Both the position numbers and the translations under genes were made by a program. The notes below the pieces were generated by a model that was given only the letters and a program-made list of their open reading frames with translations, made no database searches and was not told the DNA's origin. A stretch of 64,000 nt of DNA, taken from an uncultured Bacteroidales bacterium. GTDB taxonomy: Bacteria > Bacteroidota > Bacteroidia > Bacteroidales > Paludibacteraceae. Of the stretch, positions 52,012 through 63,111 are shown one piece after another. The stretch's first letter is position 1, and each line of letters starts with the position of its first letter. Where the stretch lies: contig CACZEL010000006.1 of NCBI GenBank assembly GCA_902780235.1, positions 1-64,000 on the forward strand. The letters are read 5' to 3'.

Positions 52012-52947
52012 ATGGGAAAGAACGTAGCGTTGGTTCTGGGATCCGGCGGTGCAAGAGGATTGGCGCATATCGGAGCGATAGAAGCCTTGGAAGAGCGGGG
52101 TTATACGATATCGAGTATAGCCGGTTGTTCAATGGGTTCGATCATCGCCGGCATGTACGCTGCAGGACAGTTGAAAGAAGCCAAGGAATGGTTTCTACGA
52201 GTCGATAAGCAGTTGATTCTGAGGATGATGGACGTGAACCTGCTGAGCGGTAACTCGCTGGTGAAGGGAGAACGTATCATCCAAGAGTTGGAGAAAGTGG
52301 TGCCGGACCGTCCGTTGGAAGAATTGAACATTCCTTGTACCTTGGTTGCTTCAGACATGATGAACACGGAGGAGGTGGTTTTTCGTACCGGAAGTCTGTT
52401 TGAAGCCGTTCGCGCTTCGATCAGTATTCCGTTGTTCTTCAAGCCCGTACAGATAGGCAACCGTTTGTTGATTGATGGCGGAATCCTCAATCCCTTACCC
52501 TTGCATATCGTAGAACGCACGGAAGGCGATATCCTTGTTGCTATGGATATCAGCGGAAAGGACGCCATGCCGATGGAGATGGAGATGCCGGATCCGATCG
52601 ATGTGGAAGGTAAGATCGCCGCGATAGAGGCTTATGGATTGGATGTACCCGACGGGCTGGAGAAGCAGTTACGTGCGTTAGGAAAGAAAGTAGACGAAAT
52701 CCGTCGACGCCGTGCGGCAGACCTCGGACGAAATGTCAATTTCTTCGGCTTGCTGGACCGCATGAGCGACATGCAGATTCAGCAGAACACCCTACTCTCC
52801 ATCCGACTAACGCCCCCGGACGTGCACGCGGTCATGCGCCAGTACGCGTACAACACCTTCGATTTTGACAAAGCGGAGGAGATTATTGCGCAAGGATACC
52901 AGATCATGAGTACGGCGCTGGAAGCGTACGAAAAAGGAAACGATTAA
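52012..52947 (+). CDS. Patatin-like phospholipase
   Basis: 311 residues. Oxyanion GSGGARG (10-16), nucleophile S40 in AGCSMGS (GxSxG) and catalytic D155 in DGGILNPLP form the Ser-Asp dyad of patatin/RssA-type lipases. No signal peptide, so a cytoplasmic lipid hydrolase is likely; the C-terminal 110 residues form a helical tail without a known domain. Last gene of the 48.7-52.9 kb operon. Confidence 0.92.
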   Translation: MGKNVALVLGSGGARGLAHIGAIEALEERGYTISSIAGCSMGSIIAGMYAAGQLKEAKEWFLRVDKQLILRMMDVNLLSGNSLVKGERIIQELEKVVPDRPLEELNIPCTLVASDMMNTEEVVFRTGSLFEAVRASISIPLFFKPVQIGNRLLIDGGILNPLPLHIVERTEGDILVAMDISGKDAMPMEMEMPDPIDVEGKIAAIEAYGLDVPDGLEKQLRALGKKVDEIRRRRAADLGRNVNFFGLLDRMSDMQIQQNTLLSIRLTPPDVHAVMRQYAYNTFDFDKAEEIIAQGYQIMSTALEAYEKGND

Positions 52948-53011
52948 GGAATTAAAATGTTGCGTTTTTCTCTTAATTGCAAAAAAAATCACAAAAAAAG
53001 CGTTCAAGGCA

Positions 53012-53041
53012 TTGTTATTTGAAAAAAAAGCAGTATCTTTG
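53012..53041 (+). promoter_or_regulatory. Promoter of the first acyl-CoA synthetase
   Basis: TTG (53012-53014), 19 bases, TATCTTTG (53034-53041), the only spacing in the window that differs from 20. Confidence 0.65.
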
Positions 53042-53092
53042 CACCGATTTTTGGAAAAACAAACATAGTTTAAGGTATAGAAAATAATCATT

Positions 53093-54742
53093 ATGGCAAC
53101 AAAACATTATCTGTCTTACTTGCAGGAAACGATCAACACCCATTGGGATCGTCTTGCGATGAAAGACCTTGACGGTGAGAACTCGTACACCTACGCCGAA
53201 TTGGCGGCTGCTATAGCCAAACTGCACACGACATGGAAAGCGTGCGGTATCAAAGAGGGCGATAAGATTGCGTTGTGCGGTCGTAACTGTGCTAACTGGG
53301 GTTTGCTATTTTTGGCGGTTGAGAGTTATAAAGCAATTGTAGTGTCTATACTTCCGGACTTCACGGCAGAAGGCATTTATAGTTTGGTGGACCATTCGGA
53401 GGCAGTACTGCTGTACGTAGGTCCGAACGTAAAGAAAAAGATTGATCCGACGCAGATGAAGGGTCTGAAGGCTACGATTTTCATGGATAACATGACGATC
53501 GTAGAAGCAGACGCTAAGTTCCGCAAGGCGTTCGAAGGTGCCGATGCAGCATTTGCCAAAGCATATCCGGAAGGAGTGAAAGCAGGAGATGTTCAATTCC
53601 CGACCGATAACCAGGACGAGGTAGCCGTGATCAACTACACGAGCGGTTCGACCGGAAACCCGAAGGGTGTGATGCTGACACATTTAAACTTAAGCGGAAA
53701 CGTAGAGTTCGCATGTCAGCGTATTCCTCACAAACCGGGTGACAAAGTGCTGTCGATGCTTCCGATCGCACACATGTTCGGTTTGATGTTCGAGTTCCTG
53801 TATCAGGTGTGTGATGGCGCGGAGGTGTATTTCCTCACGCAGGCTCCTACCCCAACGGTACTTATGAAAGCGTTTGCGCAGGTAAAACCGTTCATGATCC
53901 TGACCGTACCTTTGGTGATCGAGAAGATCGTGAAGAAAGGTGTACTGCCGAAGATCAGCAGCCCGATGGCTAAGATCATGTGGAAGACGCCGTTCTTGAA
54001 GAAAGTGATCCGCGGTAAGGTCAAAGAAGGTCTGGACAAGACGTTCGGCGGTCAGTTGCGTTTCCTCATTATCGGTGGCGCAGCGCTGAACGGCGAAGTA
54101 GAGCAAGTGCTGCACGATATCAATTTCCAATACTGCGTTGGCTATGGTATGACCGAGTGCGGTCCGCTGATCAGTTACGAAGATTGGTGGGCATATGCAT
54201 TCCACAGTTGCGGCAAAGAGTTACCGCAATGCCGCGTACGTATTGACTCCGAGGATCCGACCGGCAAAGACGGTGAGATCCAAGTGAAAGGTATCAACGT
54301 GATGAAAGGATATTACAAGAACGAGGAAGCCACCAAGGCGGTCTTCACCGAAGACGGTTGGATGAGAACGGGTGACCTCGGTATTTTGGACAAAGCCGGC
54401 AACATCTATATCCACGGTCGTTCGAAGAACATGATCCTCGGTCCGAGCGGACAGAATATCTACCCGGAGGAGTTGGAGGACAAACTGAACTCGATGCCGT
54501 GCGTAGTAGAGAGTATTGTGGTTGAGCGTGAAGGCAAGTTGGTGGCTCTCGTTTATCCGGACACCTCCAATGAGGGTCAGAAAGCGTTGGGTACCAAGAC
54601 GCTGACACAGCAGATGGAAGAGAACCGCGTTCTCGTGAACAAGAATCTGCCGCAATACAGCCAGATCAGTGCAATAGAGTTAGTCGCTTCAGAGTTTGAA
54701 AAAACTCCTAAGCGTTCAATCAAACGTTACTTGTATAAGTAA
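53093..54742 (+). CDS. AMP-forming acyl-CoA synthetase (FadD-like)
   Basis: 549 residues. Adenylate-forming enzyme: YTSGSTGNPKGVML (about 182-195), GYGMTECGPLISYE (about 350-363), GWMRTGDLG (about 422-430) and the C-terminal lysine region TPKRSIKRYLYK. It should activate fatty acids (medium or long chain) to acyl-CoA. A paralogue follows with the same domain order and the same end, but it has its own promoter. Substrate preference cannot be read. Confidence 0.92.
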   Translation: MATKHYLSYLQETINTHWDRLAMKDLDGENSYTYAELAAAIAKLHTTWKACGIKEGDKIALCGRNCANWGLLFLAVESYKAIVVSILPDFTAEGIYSLVDHSEAVLLYVGPNVKKKIDPTQMKGLKATIFMDNMTIVEADAKFRKAFEGADAAFAKAYPEGVKAGDVQFPTDNQDEVAVINYTSGSTGNPKGVMLTHLNLSGNVEFACQRIPHKPGDKVLSMLPIAHMFGLMFEFLYQVCDGAEVYFLTQAPTPTVLMKAFAQVKPFMILTVPLVIEKIVKKGVLPKISSPMAKIMWKTPFLKKVIRGKVKEGLDKTFGGQLRFLIIGGAALNGEVEQVLHDINFQYCVGYGMTECGPLISYEDWWAYAFHSCGKELPQCRVRIDSEDPTGKDGEIQVKGINVMKGYYKNEEATKAVFTEDGWMRTGDLGILDKAGNIYIHGRSKNMILGPSGQNIYPEELEDKLNSMPCVVESIVVEREGKLVALVYPDTSNEGQKALGTKTLTQQMEENRVLVNKNLPQYSQISAIELVASEFEKTPKRSIKRYLYK

Positions 54743-54749
54743 CAACCCG

Positions 54750-54863
54750 CACTATGGGGTGGTGCCCATAGTGTATTGATAAAAAGAGTGAGTAAGTAGG
54801 GATCCTTCGTAAGAAGGATTCGAGCACGCGCAAAGCTGGGAAGCCATGCGCGTGTTTTCATTT
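54750..54863 (+). terminator. Three consecutive hairpins between the acyl-CoA synthetase genes
   Basis: Stem 1: CACTATGGG/CCCATAGTG (54750-54773), 8 bases after the stop. Stem 2: ATCCTTC/GAAGGAT with a GTAA loop (54802-54819). Stem 3: CACGCGCA/TGCGCGTG (54825-54855), followed by TTTTCATTTTTTTT, the likely terminator. The first two are not needed for termination. Confidence 0.75.
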
Positions 54864-54879
54864 TTTTTGCTAAAATATT

Positions 54880-54910
54880 TGTGTAATTGAAAAAAAAGCA
54901 GTAATTTTGC
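54880..54910 (+). promoter_or_regulatory. Promoter of the second acyl-CoA synthetase
   Basis: TTG (54880-54882), 20 bases, TAATTTTG (54903-54910). Confidence 0.75.
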
Positions 54911-54944
54911 AGCGCAAAATTGTCACACTCAAAACGTATCAATA

Positions 54945-56585
54945 ATGACAAAGCACTATTTACAGTATCTGACAGAGGTCATGAATCACCAATGGAATGA
55001 CCCTGCCTTGACCGATTACAACGAAGATCACGAATACACCTTCGGTGAGTTAGCTATCGAAATGCTTCGCCTGCATCTGCTCTTTGAGCAGTTAGGCCTT
55101 AAGCCCGGCGATAAGATTGCTTTAGCGGGTCGTAACTGCGCCAACTGGGCGGTTGCTTACCTCGCTATCGCGGCGTACGAAGGAGTCTGCGTCAGTATAT
55201 TACAGGATTTCACGGCCGAAGATATCGCGCACCTCTTGGAGCACTCCGACAGCGAAATGCTGTTTGTCGGACCTTATGTATGGAAAGAGTTGCAGCACCA
55301 GACGATGCCGGCTAAGCTGAAAGCCACCGTTTCGTTGGTCGATTGGTCTGCGTTATATACGAAAGAAGGTATCCAAGCGCCGAGCAAAGAGGATATCGAT
55401 GCCGCGTACACCAAGAAATACCCGCAGGGTATAGAGCCGGAAGATATCTCTTTCGCTGCCGATCCGGAGAAGTTGAGTCTGATCAACTACACCTCGGGTT
55501 CAACCGGTCACCCGAAAGGCGTGATGCTAAACGGTAAATCGTTGAGTAATAACGTTGAAGTGGGCATGAAGATGTTACCCGTTGATCCGGGACAACGCCT
55601 CGTATCGATGCTTCCGCTGGCCCACATGTTCGGTCAAGTGTGCGAACTACTCTACCCGCTCTGCTCGGGTACGCATATCTATTTCCTGACCAAGAGTCCG
55701 ACGCCTTCGATCCTGCTCAAGGCCATGAACGAGGTGCAACCCTACCTGGTCGTAACCGTCCCGCTGGTGATCGAGAAGATCTACAAGCAAAAACTCGACC
55801 CAACGCTGAGCAAATGGGCGATCCGCACGTTCTGGCATGTACCGGGTATCGGCGATTTCCTCAAGAGCCGCGTGAAGAGCGGTTTGAGAAACGCTTTCGG
55901 CGGTAAGTTACGCTATTTCATCTGCGGCGGTGCAGCGATGAACCCCGTAGTAGAGAAATGTCTGATGGATATCCATTTCCCGCTCTCTATCGGCTACGGA
56001 ATGACCGAGTGCGGTCCGCTGATCGGAGGTAACCCGCCTAAGTATTTCAAAGCCCGCACAGGCGGTGTACCCGTGATGAATATGGACGTTAAGATTGACG
56101 AACCGAACGCTGCCGGTATCGGTGAGATCCTCGTCAAAGGCGAGAACGTCATGATGGGTTATTACAAGAACGAAGAAGCTACTCAAGCGGCGTTCACCGA
56201 GGACGGTTGGCTGCGTACGGGTGACCTCGGACGACTCGACAGGAAGAAGAATATCTATATCAAGGGTCGTTGCAAGACCATGTTCCTCGGCGCGTCGGGA
56301 CAGAATATCTACCCCGAAGAGATCGAAGACAAACTCAATAACCAAGAGGCGGTAGGCGAATCGCTCATCGTGGAGCGTGAAGGTAAGTTGGTAGCCCTCG
56401 TCTTCCCGGACGAGACCCTGACCAAACGCATGAGCATAGAAGAGATCCAAGCCATCATGCGGCGTAACTTGGAGAAACTCAACAGTTTGATTCCATCTTA
56501 CAGCCGCGTGGCCAATATCGAGGTGCAGGACAAGCCCTTCGAGAAAACCCCGAAGCGATCGATCAAACGATTCCTCTACAAGTAA
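54945..56585 (+). CDS. AMP-forming acyl-CoA synthetase, paralogue
   Basis: 546 residues, paralogue of the preceding gene. INYTSGSTGHPKGVML (about 178-193), GYGMTECGPLIGG (about 349-361), GWLRTGDLG (about 423-431) and TPKRSIKRFLYK. The two proteins share organisation throughout but differ in the substrate-facing segments (for example 100-160), suggesting different acyl groups (inference). It ends at its own terminator. Confidence 0.92.
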   Translation: MTKHYLQYLTEVMNHQWNDPALTDYNEDHEYTFGELAIEMLRLHLLFEQLGLKPGDKIALAGRNCANWAVAYLAIAAYEGVCVSILQDFTAEDIAHLLEHSDSEMLFVGPYVWKELQHQTMPAKLKATVSLVDWSALYTKEGIQAPSKEDIDAAYTKKYPQGIEPEDISFAADPEKLSLINYTSGSTGHPKGVMLNGKSLSNNVEVGMKMLPVDPGQRLVSMLPLAHMFGQVCELLYPLCSGTHIYFLTKSPTPSILLKAMNEVQPYLVVTVPLVIEKIYKQKLDPTLSKWAIRTFWHVPGIGDFLKSRVKSGLRNAFGGKLRYFICGGAAMNPVVEKCLMDIHFPLSIGYGMTECGPLIGGNPPKYFKARTGGVPVMNMDVKIDEPNAAGIGEILVKGENVMMGYYKNEEATQAAFTEDGWLRTGDLGRLDRKKNIYIKGRCKTMFLGASGQNIYPEEIEDKLNNQEAVGESLIVEREGKLVALVFPDETLTKRMSIEEIQAIMRRNLEKLNSLIPSYSRVANIEVQDKPFEKTPKRSIKRFLYK

Positions 56586-56610
56586 AAAAAGCGCCGTGAG
56601 CGCTTTTTTA
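56586..56610 (+). terminator. Terminator of the second acyl-CoA synthetase
   Basis: Stem AAAGCGC/GCGCTTT with a CGTGA loop and seven T, directly after the stop. Confidence 0.85.
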
Positions 56611-56752
56611 CGTTAAAGGGTTAAAAATGGTGCTTCGCACGTTTAACAGTTAAAATGGTCTTCGACGTTAATTTTCTCGCTGCATAGTAACGTGGCATTG
56701 CCACCATTTAACTCATTAACGTCACGAAGTGACCATCTTAACAATTTAACGT
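56611..56752. repeat. gttaaa / ttaacg repeat region with small hairpins
   Basis: Imperfect gttaaaggg, ttaaaaatgg, tttaacagttaaaatgg and atttaacgtt words, with hairpins GTGC/GCAC (56633-56643), GTGGC/GCCAC (56695-56705 approximately) and GTCAC/GTGAC (56721-56733). Same word family as 31401-31440. No gene seen. Confidence 0.65.
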
Positions 56753-56779
56753 TAGTTTTCACCTAAAGCAGGTGAAAAC
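56753..56779 (-). terminator. Possible terminator at the hppA 3' end
   Basis: 11-bp stem AGTTTTCACCT/AGGTGAAAACT with a 5-base loop spanning the hppA stop codon. It has no clear T-run, so the role is uncertain. Confidence 0.4.
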
Positions 56780-58970
56780 TAACTGTAAGTCCTGCCATGA
56801 CGATGGAGACCATCGACATCAGTTTGATGAGGATATTGAGGGATGGACCGGATGTATCCTTGAACGGATCGCCGACGGTGTCACCTACGACGGTTGCCTT
56901 ATGGCAATCGGAACCCTTACCGCCGAAATGACCTTCCTCGACGTATTTCTTCGCGTTATCCCACGCACCGCCGGCATTGGCCATGAAGACCGCCAGCACA
57001 AAGCCTGTAGCCAGACCACCGATCAGCAAGCCCAGCACACCGGCTACGCCGAGCACGAGACCCGTGATGATCGGTACGATGATCGCCAAGATAGACGGCA
57101 GCAGCATCTCACGTTGTGCACCTTTGGTGGATATCTCCACGCAGCGAGAATAATCAGGATCCGCTTTGCCTTCGAGGATACCCTTGATCGTGCTAAACTG
57201 ACGACGTACTTCCTCTACCATGTGTTGTGCGGCACGTCCTACGGCGTTCATCGTCAGACCGCAGAACAAGAAGGCCATCATCGAACCGATGAAAATACCA
57301 ACAAGCACGATCGGATTCATGAGGTTCACATTATACGCGTCCATGAAATCGACCAGCGTCGCTTTGGTAGCCTCTACCCCATTCGGCAGCGCTTCGCCGG
57401 TACGGATCAAGGCGATCTTGATCTCTTCTACATAGGAAGCCAAGAGTGCCAAAGCCGTGAGGGCTGCCGAACCGATCGCAAAACCTTTACCTGTAGCGGC
57501 GGTCGTGTTTCCAAGGGCATCGAGGGCATCGGTACGTTGACGAACCTCAGCCGGAAGACCCGACATCTCGGCGTTTCCGCCGGCGTTATCAGCGATAGGT
57601 CCGTACGCGTCCGTAGCGAGCGTGATACCTAAGGTAGAGAGCATGCCGACCGCGGCGATGCCGATACCATAAAGACCCATCGAGAGGTTAGCCGCGCTGA
57701 ACTCCACATGGAAGCCGTTCGCGCAAAGGTAAGCGAGGATGATGGCTACACCTACCGTGATGACCGGGATAGCGGTTGATAACATACCGAGTCCCAAACC
57801 GCTGATGATGACAGTAGCCGGACCGGTTTGCGAACTCTCTGACACTTTCTGCGTCGGTTTGTAACTCTGCGAGGTATAGTACTCGGTCGATTGACCAATG
57901 ATCACACCGGCAGCAAGACCCACTACCACCGACAGGCTCACTTGCCACCATTGGTTCGTCTCCGTACCAAAGAGCCAAGCGAAGATTCCGAAGGTAACAA
58001 CCGCGATGAGCACCGCCGCTGTGTTGGTACCGATAGCAAGCGCACGAAGCAGTTCTTTCATACCGGCCCCTTCTTTGGTCTTCACCATGTAAATGCTTAT
58101 AATAGAGAGCAATACCCCGCAGGCAGCAATAAGCGAAGGAGCAAGAACGGCTTTTAGTTGCATCTGTTCGCAGAATGCAAATGCCGAAGCGCCTAAGGCC
58201 ATGGTAGCCAAGATCGAACCGGCGTACGACTCGTACAAGTCCGCACCCATACCGGCTACGTCACCTACGTTATCGCCTACGTTGTCGGCGATCGTGGCAG
58301 GGTTTCGAGGATCGTCCTCCGGGATGTTATACTCGGTCTTTCCGACGAGGTCTGCACCTACGTCAGCCGCTTTGGTGTAGATACCGCCACCGACACGGGC
58401 AAAGAGCGCCTGGGTCGAAGCACCCATACCAAAGGTCAGCATGGTCGTGGTGATCGTAATAAGGTCTGCGTCTGCACCTACCAGCGCCAGAAGACCCGTG
58501 TACTTAAGAACCAAGAACCAACCGGCGATATCCAGCAGCGCCAGACCCACTACCGTCAGACCCATCACGGCACCCGAACGGAAAGCGACCTGCAGACCGG
58601 CGTTCAGGCTTTGACGCGCTGCATTGGCAGTACGCGCCGAAGCATAGGTAGCCGTCTTCATGCCGAAGAAACCAGCTAAGCCGGAGAAGAAACCACCTGT
58701 CAGGAAGGCGAACCAAACAATACCATTCTGCAGTTTGAAATACGCCATCACGGCAAACACAGCAGCGAGAACCACAAAGACGATCGTCACTACCTTGTAC
58801 TGCTGTTTCAAATAAGCCATGGCTCCTTTGCGGACATGCGAAGCGATGGTCTTCATCAGCTCAGTTCCCTCGTCCTTGCCCAACATGGAGCGATAGAAAT
58901 AATACGCGAAACTGAGCGCTAAAACAGATGCCGCCAAAACGACATACATAAGAATCGTTAAATCACTCAT
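56763..58970 (-). CDS. hppA: Membrane-bound cation-translocating pyrophosphatase
   Basis: 735 residues with about 16 membrane helices. It hydrolyses pyrophosphate and pumps Na+ and/or H+. The core motif [35 protein letters not shown] (about 204-238) binds PPi-Mg. [10 protein letters not shown] (about 493-502) has Ala where potassium-independent enzymes have Lys, so it belongs to the K+-dependent class, which includes the Na+- and Na+/H+-pumping enzymes of Bacteroides. Together with Nqr this implies Na+-based energetics. Confidence 0.95.
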   Translation of the reverse strand: MSDLTILMYVVLAASVLALSFAYYFYRSMLGKDEGTELMKTIASHVRKGAMAYLKQQYKVVTIVFVVLAAVFAVMAYFKLQNGIVWFAFLTGGFFSGLAGFFGMKTATYASARTANAARQSLNAGLQVAFRSGAVMGLTVVGLALLDIAGWFLVLKYTGLLALVGADADLITITTTMLTFGMGASTQALFARVGGGIYTKAADVGADLVGKTEYNIPEDDPRNPATIADNVGDNVGDVAGMGADLYESYAGSILATMALGASAFAFCEQMQLKAVLAPSLIAACGVLLSIISIYMVKTKEGAGMKELLRALAIGTNTAAVLIAVVTFGIFAWLFGTETNQWWQVSLSVVVGLAAGVIIGQSTEYYTSQSYKPTQKVSESSQTGPATVIISGLGLGMLSTAIPVITVGVAIILAYLCANGFHVEFSAANLSMGLYGIGIAAVGMLSTLGITLATDAYGPIADNAGGNAEMSGLPAEVRQRTDALDALGNTTAATGKGFAIGSAALTALALLASYVEEIKIALIRTGEALPNGVEATKATLVDFMDAYNVNLMNPIVLVGIFIGSMMAFLFCGLTMNAVGRAAQHMVEEVRRQFSTIKGILEGKADPDYSRCVEISTKGAQREMLLPSILAIIVPIITGLVLGVAGVLGLLIGGLATGFVLAVFMANAGGAWDNAKKYVEEGHFGGKGSDCHKATVVGDTVGDPFKDTSGPSLNILIKLMSMVSIVMAGLTVSFHLL

Positions 58971-59028
58971 AGATGTGTGTTTTTATTAAGTATTAGTGTC
59001 TATTTTTAGTTTCTAACTAAAACGGCTA

Positions 59029-59059
59029 CAAAATTACTGCTTTTTTATGAAATGAGCAA
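59029..59059 (-). promoter_or_regulatory. Promoter of hppA
   Basis: -7 TAATTTTG (59029-59036), 20 bases, -33 TTG (59057-59059), minus strand. Confidence 0.75.
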
Positions 59060-59106
59060 ATTTTTCTGTAAAAAAAAGCCTATCTAAAAAAAATACGCGC
59101 GCGGGC

Positions 59107-59137
59107 TTGCGTATATGGATTTTTTTTTGTACCTTTG
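59107..59137 (+). promoter_or_regulatory. Promoter of pheT-prfC
   Basis: TTG (59107-59109), 20 bases, TACCTTTG (59130-59137). Confidence 0.77.
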
Positions 59138-59164
59138 CGCCCAAATTGGATTAATGATACATTT

Positions 59165-61630
59165 ATGAATATTTCGTACAATTGGTTAAAGCGCTATATT
59201 GCGCTGCAAGATGATGCTGAGACGGTAGCGAAAATCCTTACTTCCATTGGTCTGGAGGTAGGTACAGTGGAGACCGTAGAGACGATTCGAGGCGGGTTGA
59301 AAGGCTTGGTAGTAGGCGAAGTGCTGAGTTGCGAAGCCCATCCTAATTCCGACCATTTACATGTGACTAAGGTCAATATCGGTGAGGGCGAACCTCTGCC
59401 TATCGTGTGCGGTGCGCCGAACGTGGCTGCCGGACAGAAAGTGATCGTAGCGACGATCGGTACCGTGCTCTATGACGGCGACGAGAGTTTCACGATCAAG
59501 AAAGGTAAACTACGTGGCGAGGAGAGTTGGGGAATGATCTGCGCAGAGGATGAGATCGGCGTAGGTACCGACCATGCCGGCATCATCGTGCTACCGGCCG
59601 ATACGCCGGTGGGCATGAAAGCTGCCGACTACTACCACGTGGAGAATGACACGATCATCGAGGTCGATATCACACCTAACCGCTCTGACGCGGCTTCGCA
59701 CTATGGTGTCGCACGCGATCTGTACGCCTATTATGAGGCGCACGGACAGCATATCGCGCTGACCAAGCCGAGCGTGGAAGAATTCAGAATTCAGAATTCA
59801 GATCTCAGAATCAACGTAGTTGTGGACGCGCCCGACGCATGTCCGCGTTATACAGGCGTGAGCATCAAGGGTGTGACTATCAAAGAGTCCCCGGAATGGT
59901 TGAAGAACAGCCTGCTGGCGATTGGTCTAAGACCGATCAATAATGTGGTGGACGTGACGAACTTCGTGCTGCACGAGTGCGGTCAGGCATTGCACGCTTT
60001 CGATGCCGATAAGATCAAGGGACATGAGATCCATGTGCGTTATGCGGCGCAGGGTGAGAAATTCACGACCCTCGATGGCGTAGAGCGTGAGATGGACGCC
60101 CGTGACCTGATGATCGCCAACAAGGACGAAGCGATGTGCATCGCCGGTGTGTTCGGTGGTCTGGAGAGCGGCGTTACGGAAAACACGAAGAACGTGTTCC
60201 TCGAGAGCGCTTATTTCGATCCCGTGACGATTCGTAAGACCAGCCGTCGTCACCAACTGCAGACCGATGCTTCGTTCCGTTACGAGCGTGGCTGCGATCC
60301 GAACAACACGCCGTACGTGCTCAAACGCGCTGCCCTACTCATCCAAGAAGTAGCCGGCGGAGAAGTAGCCATGGACGTGACGGACACCGTGAACGGTGAT
60401 TTCAAACCCTTTGACGTAACGATCGATATCAATCGTGTGAACACCCTTATCGGTAAAGCCATCGGCGAGAATACCATCGAGACCATCCTCAAGGCGCTGG
60501 AGATCGAGATCCTCAGCAAGAACGGCACGATCTGGCAACTCGCCGTACCGCGTTATCGCGTGGATGTACAGCGTGAGTGCGACGTAGTGGAAGATATCCT
60601 CCGTATCTACGGATACGACAATGTGGAGTTCCCGGAGAAACTGAATACGAGTCTCGCCTACGGCGTCAAACCCGATCCGGAGAAACTGCGTCGTAAGATT
60701 GCAGAACAGCTCACCGCACAAGGATTCAATGAGATCCTCAATAACTCGCTGACCAAGATCAGTTATTACGAACCGCTGCAACAGATGCCGTTGGCTTCGT
60801 GCGTGAAGATCATGAACCCGCTGAGTCAGGATCTGGGCGTTATGCGTCAGACCTTGCTCTTCGGCGGTCTGGAGTCCATCGCACGCAACGCGAACCGTAA
60901 GAACAGCGACCTGAAGTTCTATGAGTTCGGTAACTGCTACCATTTCAACGCTTCCGTGCGTGAGGGCAATGATGAGAACCCGCTTCGTGCGTACTCCGAG
61001 GAGGCGCACTTAGGTCTCTGGCTCACCGGTAACAAGGCCGCGCAGAGTTGGGTGCGTAAGGAAGAGAAGACCAGTTTCTACCAGCTTCATGCGTACGTGA
61101 ACAATATCCTCACGCGCTTGGGTATCGATATCAACACGCTCATTCTGGAGCGTCTGGATAACGAACTGTTCTCGGACGGGCTTGTGCTCAAAGCCGCTAA
61201 CGGCAAGGCAACCGGTTTCATCGGAATTGTGAACCGCAAGGTGCTCAAGTCGTTCGATATCGACCAAGAGGTGTTCTACGCCGACCTCGAATGGAATCAG
61301 ATTCTCAAACTGAACAAGCAATACAAAGCGGTCATCAACGACCTGCCCAAATATCCGGAAGTGAAACGTGACTTTGCGTTGCTCGTGGATAAGACGGTAG
61401 AGTTCGCTGACCTCGCTCGTGCTGCTTTTGGCGCGGAGAAGAAACTGCTCAAGCACGTGTTCCTGTTCGATGTCTATGAAGGTAAGAACCTCGAGGAAGG
61501 TAAGAAATCCTACGCCCTGAGTTTCATCCTTCAGGATCCGGACAACACGCTCAAAGATACGCAGATCGAGGCGGTGATGAATAAACTGAAAGCAACTTTT
61601 GAAGAGAAATTCCATGCTACCCTCCGCTGA
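59165..61630 (+). CDS. pheT: Phenylalanyl-tRNA synthetase beta subunit
   Basis: 821 residues from the ATG at 59165 ([12 protein letters not shown], the usual PheT start); upstream frame overlaps the promoter. N-terminal tRNA-binding domain (about 40-150, with [13 protein letters not shown]), B3/4 domain with editing (about 215-380), B5 (about 410-480), catalytic-like core, and FDX-ACB (about 725-820). pheS is not in the window. A heptamer tract gives [13 protein letters not shown] (about 205-217) between the tRNA-binding part and B3. Confidence 0.96.
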   Translation: MNISYNWLKRYIALQDDAETVAKILTSIGLEVGTVETVETIRGGLKGLVVGEVLSCEAHPNSDHLHVTKVNIGEGEPLPIVCGAPNVAAGQKVIVATIGTVLYDGDESFTIKKGKLRGEESWGMICAEDEIGVGTDHAGIIVLPADTPVGMKAADYYHVENDTIIEVDITPNRSDAASHYGVARDLYAYYEAHGQHIALTKPSVEEFRIQNSDLRINVVVDAPDACPRYTGVSIKGVTIKESPEWLKNSLLAIGLRPINNVVDVTNFVLHECGQALHAFDADKIKGHEIHVRYAAQGEKFTTLDGVEREMDARDLMIANKDEAMCIAGVFGGLESGVTENTKNVFLESAYFDPVTIRKTSRRHQLQTDASFRYERGCDPNNTPYVLKRAALLIQEVAGGEVAMDVTDTVNGDFKPFDVTIDINRVNTLIGKAIGENTIETILKALEIEILSKNGTIWQLAVPRYRVDVQRECDVVEDILRIYGYDNVEFPEKLNTSLAYGVKPDPEKLRRKIAEQLTAQGFNEILNNSLTKISYYEPLQQMPLASCVKIMNPLSQDLGVMRQTLLFGGLESIARNANRKNSDLKFYEFGNCYHFNASVREGNDENPLRAYSEEAHLGLWLTGNKAAQSWVRKEEKTSFYQLHAYVNNILTRLGIDINTLILERLDNELFSDGLVLKAANGKATGFIGIVNRKVLKSFDIDQEVFYADLEWNQILKLNKQYKAVINDLPKYPEVKRDFALLVDKTVEFADLARAAFGAEKKLLKHVFLFDVYEGKNLEEGKKSYALSFILQDPDNTLKDTQIEAVMNKLKATFEEKFHATLR
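59781..59814. repeat. aattcag heptamer tract inside pheT
   Basis: Units aattcag x3, atctcag, aatcaac; in frame in an interdomain linker. Confidence 0.93.
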
Positions 61631-63110
61631 TCAAAACGAGATATTACGTCGCCGCACGTTTGCAATCATCTCGCACCCTGATGCCGGTAAGACGACGCTG
61701 ACCGAGAAACTGCTGCTCTACGGCGGTGCTATCCATGTGGCAGGAGCGGTGAAGTCGAACAAGATTCGCAAGACCGCTACCTCCGATTGGATGGAGATCG
61801 AGAAGCAACGTGGTATATCGGTGGCTACTTCCGTCATGGGTTTCGATTATAGCGGCTATCATATCAATATCCTTGATACCCCGGGTCACCAGGACTTCGC
61901 GGAAGACACCTTCCGTACCCTGACGGCTGTGGATAGCGCGATCGTTGTCATCGACTCTGCCAAAGGTGTAGAGACGCAGACGCGTCGCCTGATGGAGGTC
62001 TGCCGAATGCGTAAGACCCCGGTCATGGTGTTCATAAACAAGATGGACCGTGAGGGTAAAGATCCGTTCGATCTGATGGACGAAGCGGAAAAAGAACTCG
62101 GCATTCATTGCACGCCTGTGACGTGGGCGAACGGACAGGGTCTGAAGTTTGAGTCCGTCTTCGCGCTTAACAACCGCCCTGCGGAAATGAGCGAGAAAAT
62201 GCAGGAAGACATGGAGATCATCGATGAGGTATACCCGACCTTCGACCGCGAGGCGTACCTGCGCGGAGACTTAGCGCCGGTCTTTTTCGGTTCGGCATAC
62301 AAGACGGTGGGTGTACAGGAGTTGCTGGATTTTCTGGTAGCCAATGCCCCTGCCCCACTCCCTGTGACGGCAGAGGAGCGCGAGGTGGAACCCATGGAAG
62401 ATAAGTTCACCGCTTTCTGCTTTAAGATTCATGCCAACATGGATCCGAACCACAGGTCGTGCATCGCGTTCTTTAAGATATGTAGTGGAAAATTCCTGCG
62501 CAACACCTATTACTATCATGTGCGTAAGGACCAGCAAATGCGTTTTGCGGCACCTACCTGCTTCATGGCACAGAAGAAAGAGACTGTCGATGAAGCCTTT
62601 GCCGGAGACGTAGTGGGTCTGCCCGATACCGGTAACTTCAAAATCGGCGATACCCTCACCGCAGGAGAACATCTGCATTTCAAAGGGCTGCCGTCCTTCT
62701 CGCCGGAGATGTTCAAGTATATCGACAATGCCGATCCGATGAAGCAGAAGCAACTCGAGAAAGGCGTGAACCAACTCATGGACGAAGGTGTGGCACAACT
62801 GTTCATCAGCCAACTCAACGGCCGTAAGATCATCGGTACGGTAGGACAACTGCAGTTCGAGGTCATCCAATATCGCCTTGAGCACGAGTACCAGGCTAAA
62901 TGCAAATGGCAGAACCTGCCGATGTACAAAGCGTGCTGGATCGAGTCCGACGACGATGCCGAACTGGACATGTTCCTCAAACGCAAGGCGCAGTATATGG
63001 CCAAAGACAAGGAAGGTCGGGACGTATTCATGGCCGACAGCGCCTACGTCCTCAGCATGGCGCAACAGGATTATAAGCATATCAAATTCCACTTTACAAG
63101 TGAATTTTAA
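61614..63110 (+). CDS. prfC: Peptide chain release factor 3
   Basis: 498 residues from the ATG at 61614, overlapping pheT by 17 bases; a start at 61599 would overlap more. Translational GTPase that recycles RF1/RF2: G1 HPDAGKTT (21-28), G3 DTPGHQD (88-94), G4 NKMD (142-145), then domain II and the RF3-specific C-terminus ([16 protein letters not shown]). Slightly shorter than E. coli RF3 (about 529). Confidence 0.95.
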   Translation: MLPSADQNEILRRRTFAIISHPDAGKTTLTEKLLLYGGAIHVAGAVKSNKIRKTATSDWMEIEKQRGISVATSVMGFDYSGYHINILDTPGHQDFAEDTFRTLTAVDSAIVVIDSAKGVETQTRRLMEVCRMRKTPVMVFINKMDREGKDPFDLMDEAEKELGIHCTPVTWANGQGLKFESVFALNNRPAEMSEKMQEDMEIIDEVYPTFDREAYLRGDLAPVFFGSAYKTVGVQELLDFLVANAPAPLPVTAEEREVEPMEDKFTAFCFKIHANMDPNHRSCIAFFKICSGKFLRNTYYYHVRKDQQMRFAAPTCFMAQKKETVDEAFAGDVVGLPDTGNFKIGDTLTAGEHLHFKGLPSFSPEMFKYIDNADPMKQKQLEKGVNQLMDEGVAQLFISQLNGRKIIGTVGQLQFEVIQYRLEHEYQAKCKWQNLPMYKACWIESDDDAELDMFLKRKAQYMAKDKEGRDVFMADSAYVLSMAQQDYKHIKFHFTSEF

Positions 63111-63111
63111 T

